The notes under the pieces were generated by a model that was not told the origin of the DNA, ran no database searches, and saw nothing but the letters and a program-made list of their open reading frames with translations. Shown in pieces: positions 19,934 to 28,779 of a stretch of 57,137 nucleotides of DNA (position 1 is its first letter; every line of letters starts with the position of its first letter). The position numbers were made by a program, and so were the translations under genes. The DNA lies in contig JAQICD010000218.1 of the NCBI GenBank assembly GCA_027858715.1, positions 1 to 57,137 on the forward strand, given 5' to 3'. This DNA is from Prolixibacteraceae bacterium. Lineage in GTDB: Bacteria > Bacteroidota > Bacteroidia > Bacteroidales > Prolixibacteraceae.

Positions 19934-21085
19934 CTATCTTTTAAACGGATTTGATTGTGATGTTTTGCGTACTATCCTGTCGTTACCTATTTTCAGCAAA
20001 ATTGCGATCCTGCTCCCCCCACTAATGCCCGGTGCTTTAACCAAATCGTTACTTAAATAGAAACTGTGCATATAGGTTATTGCGTAATTTTTAAAATCGA
20101 ACACTACATATGGATTTAGCATGTTAAGATGTTTTTCTGAATATCCTTTCAGGTAATGCACATTCAATCCAAGTTGTCCATTAAAAATTATCTCACTTCT
20201 TATACCTGCAATATGATTCTTAAAGAATGCGTCGAGCTTTAGATCCAAGAAAAATTCTGCATGATTGGTTTTTGGTGCGTACAACGCGGAAAAAGAGGGT
20301 ATAAAATCAATATCTAAATCACGTGAGTCGTGTATGCGCAGGAATTTAACTTTAAAATCGGCCATAAATTTTGCAGGATACAATGAATCGTAGGTGTACA
20401 TGTTATTATTATCGGGCATATACAAACTATCTGTTTCTAGTCTGTTTTTGTAAGGTATAATACTCAAACCAGCAACACCAACATCGACATGAGCTGTTTG
20501 GTACACCGCACCAAGATCGCTTGTAAAGAACCACGATGATATTTTATCTATGCTTGCCAGGTCAATATAATTCTCGTCGTGATTATCAATTGCCAAACCA
20601 TCAATACCTGTTAAGTTGAGTTTGTTTACATTGAAGCCAATACGCTGTAACCTTGGGGTAAAAGCAAACACGATTTTACGTGGAAGTTTGGTAGTATTGT
20701 TTGTGCCCAGGTTAAGGTGATAGCCATAAGTTAAGCCTATATTAGTTTCAAGTTGAGGTCCATAATTATATTGCAGAAATTGGAATCCTAGAGCCACATT
20801 ACCAAATTGTCCAAAAAATTTATTGATTTTCCCATCTTTTGCAAACATATATCCCTTACCCAATCGTGAATGCGCTGTAAGAAAAGATGTTCGCGGCGAG
20901 CTGTTCGACAAACCATAAAACCGCTGATCGTAGCCAGTTTGAAGAGTATAATAATTTCCGTTGCCAACATACGCCGGATTCAACAGGTAATTATCAAATA
21001 TATGATATCGATATTGATAAGTTTGCTGCGAAAAGCCACTATAAAATAGAAAACCTATCAATAAAGTTAGTAGAGCCTTTTTCAT
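19934..21085 (-). CDS. PorP/SprF family type IX secretion system membrane protein
   Basis: Signal peptide then QQTYQYRYHIFDNYLLNPAYVGNGNYYTLQTGYDQRFYGLSNSPRT-type start (NPAY.G motif), barrel body; sits directly downstream of an SprB-repeat protein. Confidence 0.85.
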   Translation of the reverse strand: MKKALLTLLIGFLFYSGFSQQTYQYRYHIFDNYLLNPAYVGNGNYYTLQTGYDQRFYGLSNSSPRTSFLTAHSRLGKGYMFAKDGKINKFFGQFGNVALGFQFLQYNYGPQLETNIGLTYGYHLNLGTNNTTKLPRKIVFAFTPRLQRIGFNVNKLNLTGIDGLAIDNHDENYIDLASIDKISSWFFTSDLGAVYQTAHVDVGVAGLSIIPYKNRLETDSLYMPDNNNMYTYDSLYPAKFMADFKVKFLRIHDSRDLDIDFIPSFSALYAPKTNHAEFFLDLKLDAFFKNHIAGIRSEIIFNGQLGLNVHYLKGYSEKHLNMLNPYVVFDFKNYAITYMHSFYLSNDLVKAPGISGGSRIAILLKIGNDRIVRKTSQSNPFKR

Positions 21086-21196
21086 ACTATAATATTTTTA
21101 TTTCTTAATGAAGTACGGGACTTCATGTTGCCATGCTTAACGGTTTTTCTTTTTGGATTTTCTATGCAACATGCTCGTTTCATAAAACCAGTTTTA

Positions 21197-24100
21197 TTAT
21201 TTGTACACATTTCTTATTATAGAAACATTTCCATTAATAATAGTATCTCGAACTCCATTCGATTTTTGCAATATGTAAATATATGTTCCAACCGGTGCCG
21301 GCTTTCCCATGTCGTCCAAACCATCCCATTTAATATTATCTTCGTCTGAATTACCTTTTTTACTATAAACCAGATCACCGTATGATGTATAAATCTGCAA
21401 TAAATACTCTTCGAATTCGGTATTGTTCAACGACCACTCGTTGTTCGTATCGTTACCACTATGAGGCGAGAACCAGTTGTAATATGTAACAGGCGGACAG
21501 TCGGATCCGTATTCCGAAAACAAATCAAATACGATAGTATCGGTACAGGTCGATCGATTATCCTGAGCAACTATCCGGTACGCTCCAATCCCTAATCTAT
21601 TACCAAGAAGCGTATCTAAAACATTGAAAGTAGCAAAATCTTCGTTATGGGTTTCGAAACCGTGTTCCGGCAAATAAGTTGCTGTATCTTGTTTATGTAT
21701 TTGGTAAATACCTGATCCATAATTTAATTTCTCCAACTTAACACTTACACCCAAATCCATATAATTATAGACATCAATAACCAATTCACCATCACCTTTA
21801 CTGTCGCAAACCGGCCTGATTGTATCTAATATCTGTACACTAATTGAATCGAATTGTGCATCAATTTCAACATCAATATAACTCAATTCTGTACTAATAT
21901 CCTGATAATAAGCCTGACAATTGTTTTTGTCGGTTAACACACAACGGTAAGTGCCTGCAAACAATTTATTTACTTCGCCATATCCGTCAGAATTGACAGC
22001 CCTGTTAAATTCACGTTCAAAATCCTGATAGGGATCTTGAAGTTTGGTTGCAGAAAATACATAATTTGGGAAACTTCCACCTTCAGCATGAAAACGAATC
22101 CTTCCCGATTGGTCGCCGGCACATGTCACCGGATATGGTACAGGATCATCAAGCAGAATTAAAGGTTTCGGCCGTTCAAATACTGTTGACATTACCGGTT
22201 TTTGTACGGTGTTCACCCCTTCAATATTCTGAACATGACACCCATTGGCATCTTTCAGATAAAGCGAGAAAGTCTCTTTTTCAGGTAATTCAATAAAATT
22301 ATTTAATAAATCGTAGGTTGTTGTATCTGTTCGTGCCCGTGTTATTTCATAAGGGTTGGAAAAACTTCCCGATGTATTAAAATCTTTATCATTAACACTC
22401 AGGTAATAATTTCCGGTTCCGCCTACCAAATCAAGTACTACATTTCCAAACTCATCTTCGTAGCACATAATGCCCTGTTTAGTGAATCGAACTTCAAAAG
22501 GAGCGGGCTCTTCATAATAAAACTCAGGAACCGGCTCTGGGTCAGCGCAATTGTTTTCATCAACTACATAAGGTTGCTTAAGCCCTTCCGGTTCATCAAC
22601 AAATATACTGTCGTATAAAGCTCCATAGTTATTACCACCATCGAGACTGTAGTAAAAAGTTCCGGTTCCGCCTACAGCGTGTAAAATAATTCTGTCGTCG
22701 GTGTCGCCATTACATTTGGCACTATCAATCGAAACAGTAAAATCTACTTCTTCAGGATTTTCAATCAATACCGGATCTGGAATCTGAACTTCACATCCAT
22801 TATCATCTTTTATAAGCGGCTGATATTCTGCGCCATCCGGATTCGATGAACCGAGGTTTTTAATAATGTAATTGTTCTCGGTTTTTTGTTCTATTGTATA
22901 GGTAAGTGATGGTTGCAATAAATCGCTTACAGAATACGAAGATTCTATAGTTCCACCTACAATGGTCAAGTCGATTGAACCGTTTCTGTCGTTATGACAC
23001 AAGGCATCGAACTTTTCCCAGCTCAAAATCTCAAGTTTCTGCGGGTTAATGATGTTAAATGACTGCTCGTCGGTTTGACAACCATTTTCGTCGGTGACAT
23101 AAAAATGATAAGTTGTTGAATTTTGGCCAAATTCACCAAGCTCAAAAAATTCGCCACTTGTATTTGGATTATCGGTAATTCGTTCGGGAGCATCTGATAA
23201 ATAATAGGTTTTTATTCCAACTCCCCCCTGAGCTATAATTTGAACTGAGCCCCGGACTGCATCATCACGACATCTAAAGCTATTTACTATCAATGTATCA
23301 ATAATTAACTCTTCAGGATTTTCTATCTCAATTTTTTTATCATATTCTACCGAATACTGAAGAACGCACTGATCGTTATCCTTAATGCGAATCCAAACGT
23401 CATAAAAACCGGATGGCAAATTTTCAAAGGTGTTTTCGTCTTTATAACCTGAATCGTAATTTCCACCATTTGCAATTCGGTATTCCAAATCAAAGGGTAA
23501 ACCACCGCTTGCTTTTACCACAAGCTTACCTTTCGGTATATCATAACATTGGAGGTGAGTAATTTCAAACTCATCTTCAAGGAATGACAATGGAGTTGGT
23601 TCTTTAATCGTAACATCAACCGGTTCTGAAAAACAAGTTTCTTCGCGATTTGATAACTTAACCTCGAAATTACCGGCAGGTAAATTTCTAATTACCGGGT
23701 AATTTGTCTGCTCAAACGCACCTCCGGCTGGTGCAATCCATGCCATGTAACCTGTGTCCCATGATCCACTGGCATTTAAAATATTTATTTTCCCGTCGGA
23801 AGCACCGTAACAACTAACAAATGAATCTCGTTGTACCTCAAAGGTTATTGGGTCGGGTTTTTCAATCTCTATCTCCACAATATTTGAACGACAATTATTA
23901 GCATCCTGCACTTCAATAAAATATGTTTGGGCAAGCAATCCAGTGCTTATGGTTGCTGTGTTTCCTGTAAATTCATTTTCACCACCTGATCCAATTCCAC
24001 TAATTCCATATGAATATCCGGGAACACCGGCATTATCGGCAACTGTAATCACAATTTCAGCGTCTTCGGAGTCGGAACAAGTAAAATCGGTATGCGTTGC

Positions 24101-26851
24101 TGATATTTTTAACGAATCGGGTTGCTCAACGATGATGGTTGTATCATCATCGCAACCATCTTCATTCGTTGCTGTTACCAGGTAAGTTCCACCTAACAAT
24201 TCAAATTCAGAACCAGAATACTGGGTTAAATCAACGCCATGACTACCGGTAACATGTATTTCTTTATCAACACTCCATCCACCGGTTGCCGTTAAGGTTA
24301 GTTTCGCGGCTTCACCAAAACACTTAATCTCTTGTGAATATACGGGATCCTGAATTTCAAACGAATTGGCTGGTTCTTTTACTTCAATACCTGTAATTGG
24401 TGCACTTAGCATACAACCATTTTTATCAGTTACTTGTAATTCATACGTATCAGCCGGTAAGTTATTAACAACAATCGCTCCTTGCGAAGATGATTCGGTA
24501 AATACTTTCCCGCTTGCACCTGTAAGAGTTACTTCGTATCCAGACGTTCCGCCTGTAACGGTTAATGAAACATTGCCTGTTGCTCCACCCTTACATTTCA
24601 CAGGCTCAGCAATTGGCATACTTGCCCATAACCCTTCGGGTTCGTAAACCGTAACACTTGTTTTTTTCGAACACCCGTTTACATCAAAAATCTCAATTAC
24701 ATGGGTTTGTCCGGTCAATGAAGCACTAAGTCCACTAATTGGTGTACCCTGCGAATAATTTTGAATCGAACCACCATCTACCATATAAGTCAATGGTGTG
24801 GCACCTATAATGTCCAATTCTAAATCAGCCAACTCACTTGGACAATCAACCATTAATGAGTCGTTGAAATTATTGATAATGATTTGTGTTGGTGCCTGAA
24901 TTGTAAAAGAAGTATCTTTGGATTCACATAAAATATCACCTGTAACCTTCAGATTGTATGTTCCTGAAATTAAGCTATCGAACTCAACAATTCCATTTCC
25001 TGTCTCAGTCTCTGACCAGTTATCGCGAGTCAAAGTATAAGTTTTAGTTGCAACAGATCCACCACTTACACTTACCGAAAGTGTTGTAGTTGAGCCGTAA
25101 CAAAAAACATCCGGATCAACATCAAAATAGCTAATATATAATTCAGAAGGTTCTTCTATTGAAAAATTCACAGTATTTGCAGTACAATTATTTTTATCGA
25201 ATACCTCAAGAGTATAGTCTCCAGCAACTAAACCACCAATATTTAATTCTGCATCAGCCTGATTGCTACGCGTCATCGATCCCGTTAAATTGTAAGAATA
25301 TGGTTCAGTACCTTCTGAAATTTCAAATTCAGCGCTACCATCATTTCCCCCAGGACAAGTAACATCTGTTTCAGAACCGGGAACTAAAGAAACTGTTAAC
25401 TGGTTGGGTTGAGAAATAGTAACTGGTTTAGTTTCGGTTGTACAACCATTATCATCCTCAATATATACACTGTATGTATTAGCAGAAAGCAAAATATTTG
25501 ATGGATCAGAATATTCTGTTCCATCAACAAAGTATTTATACGGAGTAGCTCCACCTGAGACTGAAAATTGAATCGTCCCATCAGACTCACCAAAACATGA
25601 AGCATCTAATCCTACTGGATCTGAATTAAATAGAAGCGGATCTTCAGCTCCAGGGATAATAAAGGATGATGTTGTTTCAAAACAATCTGGATTGTTGTTA
25701 TCAACTACTTTGATTGTATATGAACCTTCACTTACCTCATTAAAAGTATGCGTTTCAGTATATTTCTTTAAAGGTGAAAACCTATCATTTGTATCATCTC
25801 CATCATTACTAATCAAGTAAATAGTCGCTTTTTCATCTGTTTGTCCACCATTAATAGTTACAACAACTGAAACTTTTTCTCCATAACAGAGAATGAAATC
25901 ACTAACACTATAATCGATTTCTATATCCTCAAATTGAAAAATCTCAAAGGGTCGAGTTACCGGAGTACAACCATCACGCCCAACTGTTAAAGTATAGTCA
26001 CCATAATCTAAATTAGTAAAAACATTATTTGATATTAAACTATATGAAGTGCTTCCTGTTCTATTATTTCGCAATTCAATATTATAAGCATCAACCCCGG
26101 TATTGTCGGGTAAACCGGTCACAGTAGCACTACCTGTTTCATCAAAACATGTAATCTGACCGGGAATCACATTTATATTGTTTAGATTGGATGGTTCAGT
26201 AAATTTCAAAGCATCATCACCTACATAATAACTGGTGCAGTTATTAGCATCTGTCGCCCAAACGGTATAATTACCTGCTGGTAAACCTTCAAATTCACCG
26301 TCAGTATTATCATAACTAGAGTTTAATGGTGAATTCATTGCATAATAAGTAAAACCCCCAACATCACTTGTTGCAGCAAAATCCATTCGACCAAAATTAC
26401 CATTACACTCAATTGGTTCAAAATTGATTAAATCGACAATGACTTCAGAGGGTTCTTCAATAACTTGAGGATTTGATGTCCAGGGATCACCTCCTGAACT
26501 ATCTTCAATGTAAACTTTATACGATCCAGCTGCTAATCCATTTATTGTGAAATCAGTCGTAATTACATTATTACTTTTACCTGGAACTAAATTATTAGTA
26601 GATGCATACCTTAATTCGTAGTAAAACGGAGCACTTCCCAAGGTAATAGTAACATCAATACTTCCATCCCCCTCATCATAGCAAGAAATATCATTAGGTG
26701 TAACGAAAGCACCCAAAGCCTCTGGTGCCATCCAACTATTCTCTTCCTCAACCGGGTTTGCATTGCCGGGGCTTTCAGGGTTGGCTCCAATCAACAGGGT
26801 GCCGAAACACATTGTTGAGCACAATGCAATGCTTAATCGCTTTAAAAACAT
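21197..26851 (-). CDS. SprB-repeat surface adhesin with gliding-motility-associated (type B) C-terminal T9SS domain
   Basis: 1884 aa. By eye about 19 repeat starts of the form xxCxGxxDGxxxxxxxGGxxPYxY...DxNGC. C-terminal FSPHSGNDTNNEWSLNN...YTSYGDLVYSKKG...WDGLDDMGKPAPVGTYIYILQKSNG. Confidence 0.9.
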   Translation of the reverse strand: MFLKRLSIALCSTMCFGTLLIGANPESPGNANPVEEENSWMAPEALGAFVTPNDISCYDEGDGSIDVTITLGSAPFYYELRYASTNNLVPGKSNNVITTDFTINGLAAGSYKVYIEDSSGGDPWTSNPQVIEEPSEVIVDLINFEPIECNGNFGRMDFAATSDVGGFTYYAMNSPLNSSYDNTDGEFEGLPAGNYTVWATDANNCTSYYVGDDALKFTEPSNLNNINVIPGQITCFDETGSATVTGLPDNTGVDAYNIELRNNRTGSTSYSLISNNVFTNLDYGDYTLTVGRDGCTPVTRPFEIFQFEDIEIDYSVSDFILCYGEKVSVVVTINGGQTDEKATIYLISNDGDDTNDRFSPLKKYTETHTFNEVSEGSYTIKVVDNNNPDCFETTSSFIIPGAEDPLLFNSDPVGLDASCFGESDGTIQFSVSGGATPYKYFVDGTEYSDPSNILLSANTYSVYIEDDNGCTTETKPVTISQPNQLTVSLVPGSETDVTCPGGNDGSAEFEISEGTEPYSYNLTGSMTRSNQADAELNIGGLVAGDYTLEVFDKNNCTANTVNFSIEEPSELYISYFDVDPDVFCYGSTTTLSVSVSGGSVATKTYTLTRDNWSETETGNGIVEFDSLISGTYNLKVTGDILCESKDTSFTIQAPTQIIINNFNDSLMVDCPSELADLELDIIGATPLTYMVDGGSIQNYSQGTPISGLSASLTGQTHVIEIFDVNGCSKKTSVTVYEPEGLWASMPIAEPVKCKGGATGNVSLTVTGGTSGYEVTLTGASGKVFTESSSQGAIVVNNLPADTYELQVTDKNGCMLSAPITGIEVKEPANSFEIQDPVYSQEIKCFGEAAKLTLTATGGWSVDKEIHVTGSHGVDLTQYSGSEFELLGGTYLVTATNEDGCDDDTTIIVEQPDSLKISATHTDFTCSDSEDAEIVITVADNAGVPGYSYGISGIGSGGENEFTGNTATISTGLLAQTYFIEVQDANNCRSNIVEIEIEKPDPITFEVQRDSFVSCYGASDGKINILNASGSWDTGYMAWIAPAGGAFEQTNYPVIRNLPAGNFEVKLSNREETCFSEPVDVTIKEPTPLSFLEDEFEITHLQCYDIPKGKLVVKASGGLPFDLEYRIANGGNYDSGYKDENTFENLPSGFYDVWIRIKDNDQCVLQYSVEYDKKIEIENPEELIIDTLIVNSFRCRDDAVRGSVQIIAQGGVGIKTYYLSDAPERITDNPNTSGEFFELGEFGQNSTTYHFYVTDENGCQTDEQSFNIINPQKLEILSWEKFDALCHNDRNGSIDLTIVGGTIESSYSVSDLLQPSLTYTIEQKTENNYIIKNLGSSNPDGAEYQPLIKDDNGCEVQIPDPVLIENPEEVDFTVSIDSAKCNGDTDDRIILHAVGGTGTFYYSLDGGNNYGALYDSIFVDEPEGLKQPYVVDENNCADPEPVPEFYYEEPAPFEVRFTKQGIMCYEDEFGNVVLDLVGGTGNYYLSVNDKDFNTSGSFSNPYEITRARTDTTTYDLLNNFIELPEKETFSLYLKDANGCHVQNIEGVNTVQKPVMSTVFERPKPLILLDDPVPYPVTCAGDQSGRIRFHAEGGSFPNYVFSATKLQDPYQDFEREFNRAVNSDGYGEVNKLFAGTYRCVLTDKNNCQAYYQDISTELSYIDVEIDAQFDSISVQILDTIRPVCDSKGDGELVIDVYNYMDLGVSVKLEKLNYGSGIYQIHKQDTATYLPEHGFETHNEDFATFNVLDTLLGNRLGIGAYRIVAQDNRSTCTDTIVFDLFSEYGSDCPPVTYYNWFSPHSGNDTNNEWSLNNTEFEEYLLQIYTSYGDLVYSKKGNSDEDNIKWDGLDDMGKPAPVGTYIYILQKSNGVRDTIINGNVSIIRNVYK

Positions 26852-26900
26852 ATTTATCGTTTAAATAGTTTTATTCAATTTAGTTGTTGCTACCCCTACC

Positions 26901-27236
26901 CTATTTGTTCCCGTTAGTAAGAAAGAAAAAGGCGATGGACAGTGGGAGAAGGTGTGTTATTACACCATAAATCCCGTCGGCCACATCAAGGTATATATTA
27001 AACGCTACTGCTAGTAAAAGCAATAACGCACTGTAAACAGTTATATTGTCTTTTTTCCTAAAACCACCAATCAAAAGAGCCACAGCTGCAATAATGTATA
27101 TTAATGCAAAAACAAACGACACATCCAGAAAATCGAGATATGCCAACGTGCCATGATAAAAAGCAATTAAATAAATAACCAGGGTAATCCTTAATAACCA
27201 TTTTGAGAGTGCTACACCAGATTTCAATGGTTTCAT
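26901..27236 (-). CDS. Small integral membrane protein (111 aa), unknown function
   Basis: Four hydrophobic segments, no recognised motif. Confidence 0.55.
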   Translation of the reverse strand: MKPLKSGVALSKWLLRITLVIYLIAFYHGTLAYLDFLDVSFVFALIYIIAAVALLIGGFRKKDNITVYSALLLLLAVAFNIYLDVADGIYGVITHLLPLSIAFFFLTNGNK

Positions 27237-27366
27237 ATTCTTTCGCTTTGGTTAGGTTCTACAACAAAAATATTCTTTTTTGTGAGTATTGTGCAATTTT
27301 ATTAAAAAAATTTAAAATTTAAGGTATGTATTTAGAGTTTTTATTAATAAAGTACTTAACAATGTA

Positions 27367-28389
27367 TTAATTGTTATTCTGTATGTCCTTTTTTACGGCC
27401 TCGAGAAGGACTATAAAATCGGCCTGGGTAATAATTCGGCGTTTGCGTGTAGGAAAGATTTTGCGCCATGGTACTTTACCATTCAACCGCATTCGCAACG
27501 AAAAATACTCGTCGAGGCACACCTTACGGCTTGTTTTAAAAGCAAGCTCAATTTCGTAAGGCTTCTCGAAATTATACATTGGCACCAACATAGGCCTTAC
27601 AATACCATAATCGGGCACACTATATTGCAATAATACCTTTGCACTGGGCAGTTTCTTCTCGCGAGTCCACCACGAGTTATGCACACTCTCCATTGCTGCA
27701 ATGGTTTCCTGTTCAGTCTCCACGGCCTGTAGGGTATCAAGCATGGCTCGTATTTCAAGTTCCATGGCTTCGCCGAAAGGCAGACTGCTCTTTACCGCCC
27801 TGGCTCCAAGCTCAACACCCAAACGGTTCGAAAAGTCGTCTTCGACCGAAAATGCCGAATAGCGCTCGGGCAGTAAAGGAACTGTCGAAGCGCCGTACCA
27901 GGTAGCAATCTCGTGCCACAACGATAAGTGATAGGTGATGTATCCGGCAAGACGCAGTATATCGTCGTCGGATAGGCTATCGGGAATATTAAGAAGTAAC
28001 TTTTTAACACCGGCTTCATAGCCCAGTTTGAGGGTTTCTTTACCACCACGAGCATCTTTTATTTTTTCATACAAAAACACAGTCCAGTCGGCCTGATCGC
28101 GCATATGACCCACATCGATAAAACCACCGCGAAGGGTATAAATAATACCGTTACCTTCGTTTTTTCCACCCAGATATTGGTGTTGTCCAAGTTTATCAAC
28201 TGCTATTATCTCGCTGTTACTTATAAAAGGAACACCCCAGTATTTAATATCGTAACCGAAAGCACAACAAGTACGTATAATTCGCGGAGGACACTTTAGC
28301 TCGCCAGGCGAAATATCAATGCTTTTGGCCATTGCCCCTCCCGTTTGCAGAATAAGGAGTAGAATGAATATTTTTTTAAACGAAATCAT
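27367..28389 (-). CDS. DUF4056-like secreted protein
   Basis: Signal peptide; CPPRIIRTCCAFGYDIKYWGVPF and HLSLWHEIATWYGASTVPLLPERYSAFSVEDDFSNRLGVELGARA. Family name is from memory. Confidence 0.6.
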   Translation of the reverse strand: MISFKKIFILLLILQTGGAMAKSIDISPGELKCPPRIIRTCCAFGYDIKYWGVPFISNSEIIAVDKLGQHQYLGGKNEGNGIIYTLRGGFIDVGHMRDQADWTVFLYEKIKDARGGKETLKLGYEAGVKKLLLNIPDSLSDDDILRLAGYITYHLSLWHEIATWYGASTVPLLPERYSAFSVEDDFSNRLGVELGARAVKSSLPFGEAMELEIRAMLDTLQAVETEQETIAAMESVHNSWWTREKKLPSAKVLLQYSVPDYGIVRPMLVPMYNFEKPYEIELAFKTSRKVCLDEYFSLRMRLNGKVPWRKIFPTRKRRIITQADFIVLLEAVKKDIQNNN

Positions 28390-28397
28390 GTGTTATG

Positions 28398-28484
28398 GTT
28401 TCAAGTTACAGGTTTCAAGTTACAGGTTTCAGGTTTCAAGTTTCAGGTTTCAAGTTTCAGGTTTCAGGTTACAGGTTTCAGGTT
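28398..28484. repeat. Tandem heptamer repeat GTTWCAR, 12 copies plus 3 nt
   Basis: Read directly: GTTTCAA GTTACAG GTTTCAA GTTACAG GTTTCAG GTTTCAA GTTTCAG GTTTCAA GTTTCAG GTTTCAG GTTACAG GTTTCAG GTT. Confidence 0.95.
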
Positions 28485-28563
28485 GTTTTACCACAGAGAA
28501 CGCAGAGTTTATTCAATTGCTTTCCATTGTTTTTACCGCTAAAACGCAAAGATCTTTCAATAT

Positions 28564-28619
28564 CTCATTACTCACCCTCTCACAGTCTCACGGTCTCAGT
28601 GCTCAATGCTCAACACTCA
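28564..28619. repeat. Degenerate CTCA-phased repeat (7-8 bp period)
   Basis: CTCA at 28564, 28571, 28579, 28587, 28595, 28602, 28609, 28616. Confidence 0.8.
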
Positions 28620-28758
28620 CCTTCACAATATTCATACTTCCACATTTTGGGCATACTTCAATTTTATCGTTTCCGGCACACGTTTCCACTTCATCGTAGT
28701 CGAGGGCATCTTCAGTTCCTTCCCACCCACAATTTTTGCATTGATAACGATCCATCAT
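28603..28758 (-). CDS. 51-aa zinc-ribbon/rubredoxin-like small protein
   Basis: Not in the supplied ORF list. Translation MMDRYQCKNCGWEGTEDALDYDEVETCAGNDKIEVCPKCGSMNIVKVSVEH*; CxxC...CxxC pairs. Confidence 0.75.
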   Translation of the reverse strand: MMDRYQCKNCGWEGTEDALDYDEVETCAGNDKIEVCPKCGSMNIVKVSVEH

Positions 28759-28779
28759 ATTCAATTTTATGCTACAATA

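Noticed and set aside
28398-28484. Possible CRISPR-like array
   Set aside because: Contiguous 7-mers without spacers; no cas genes in the window.
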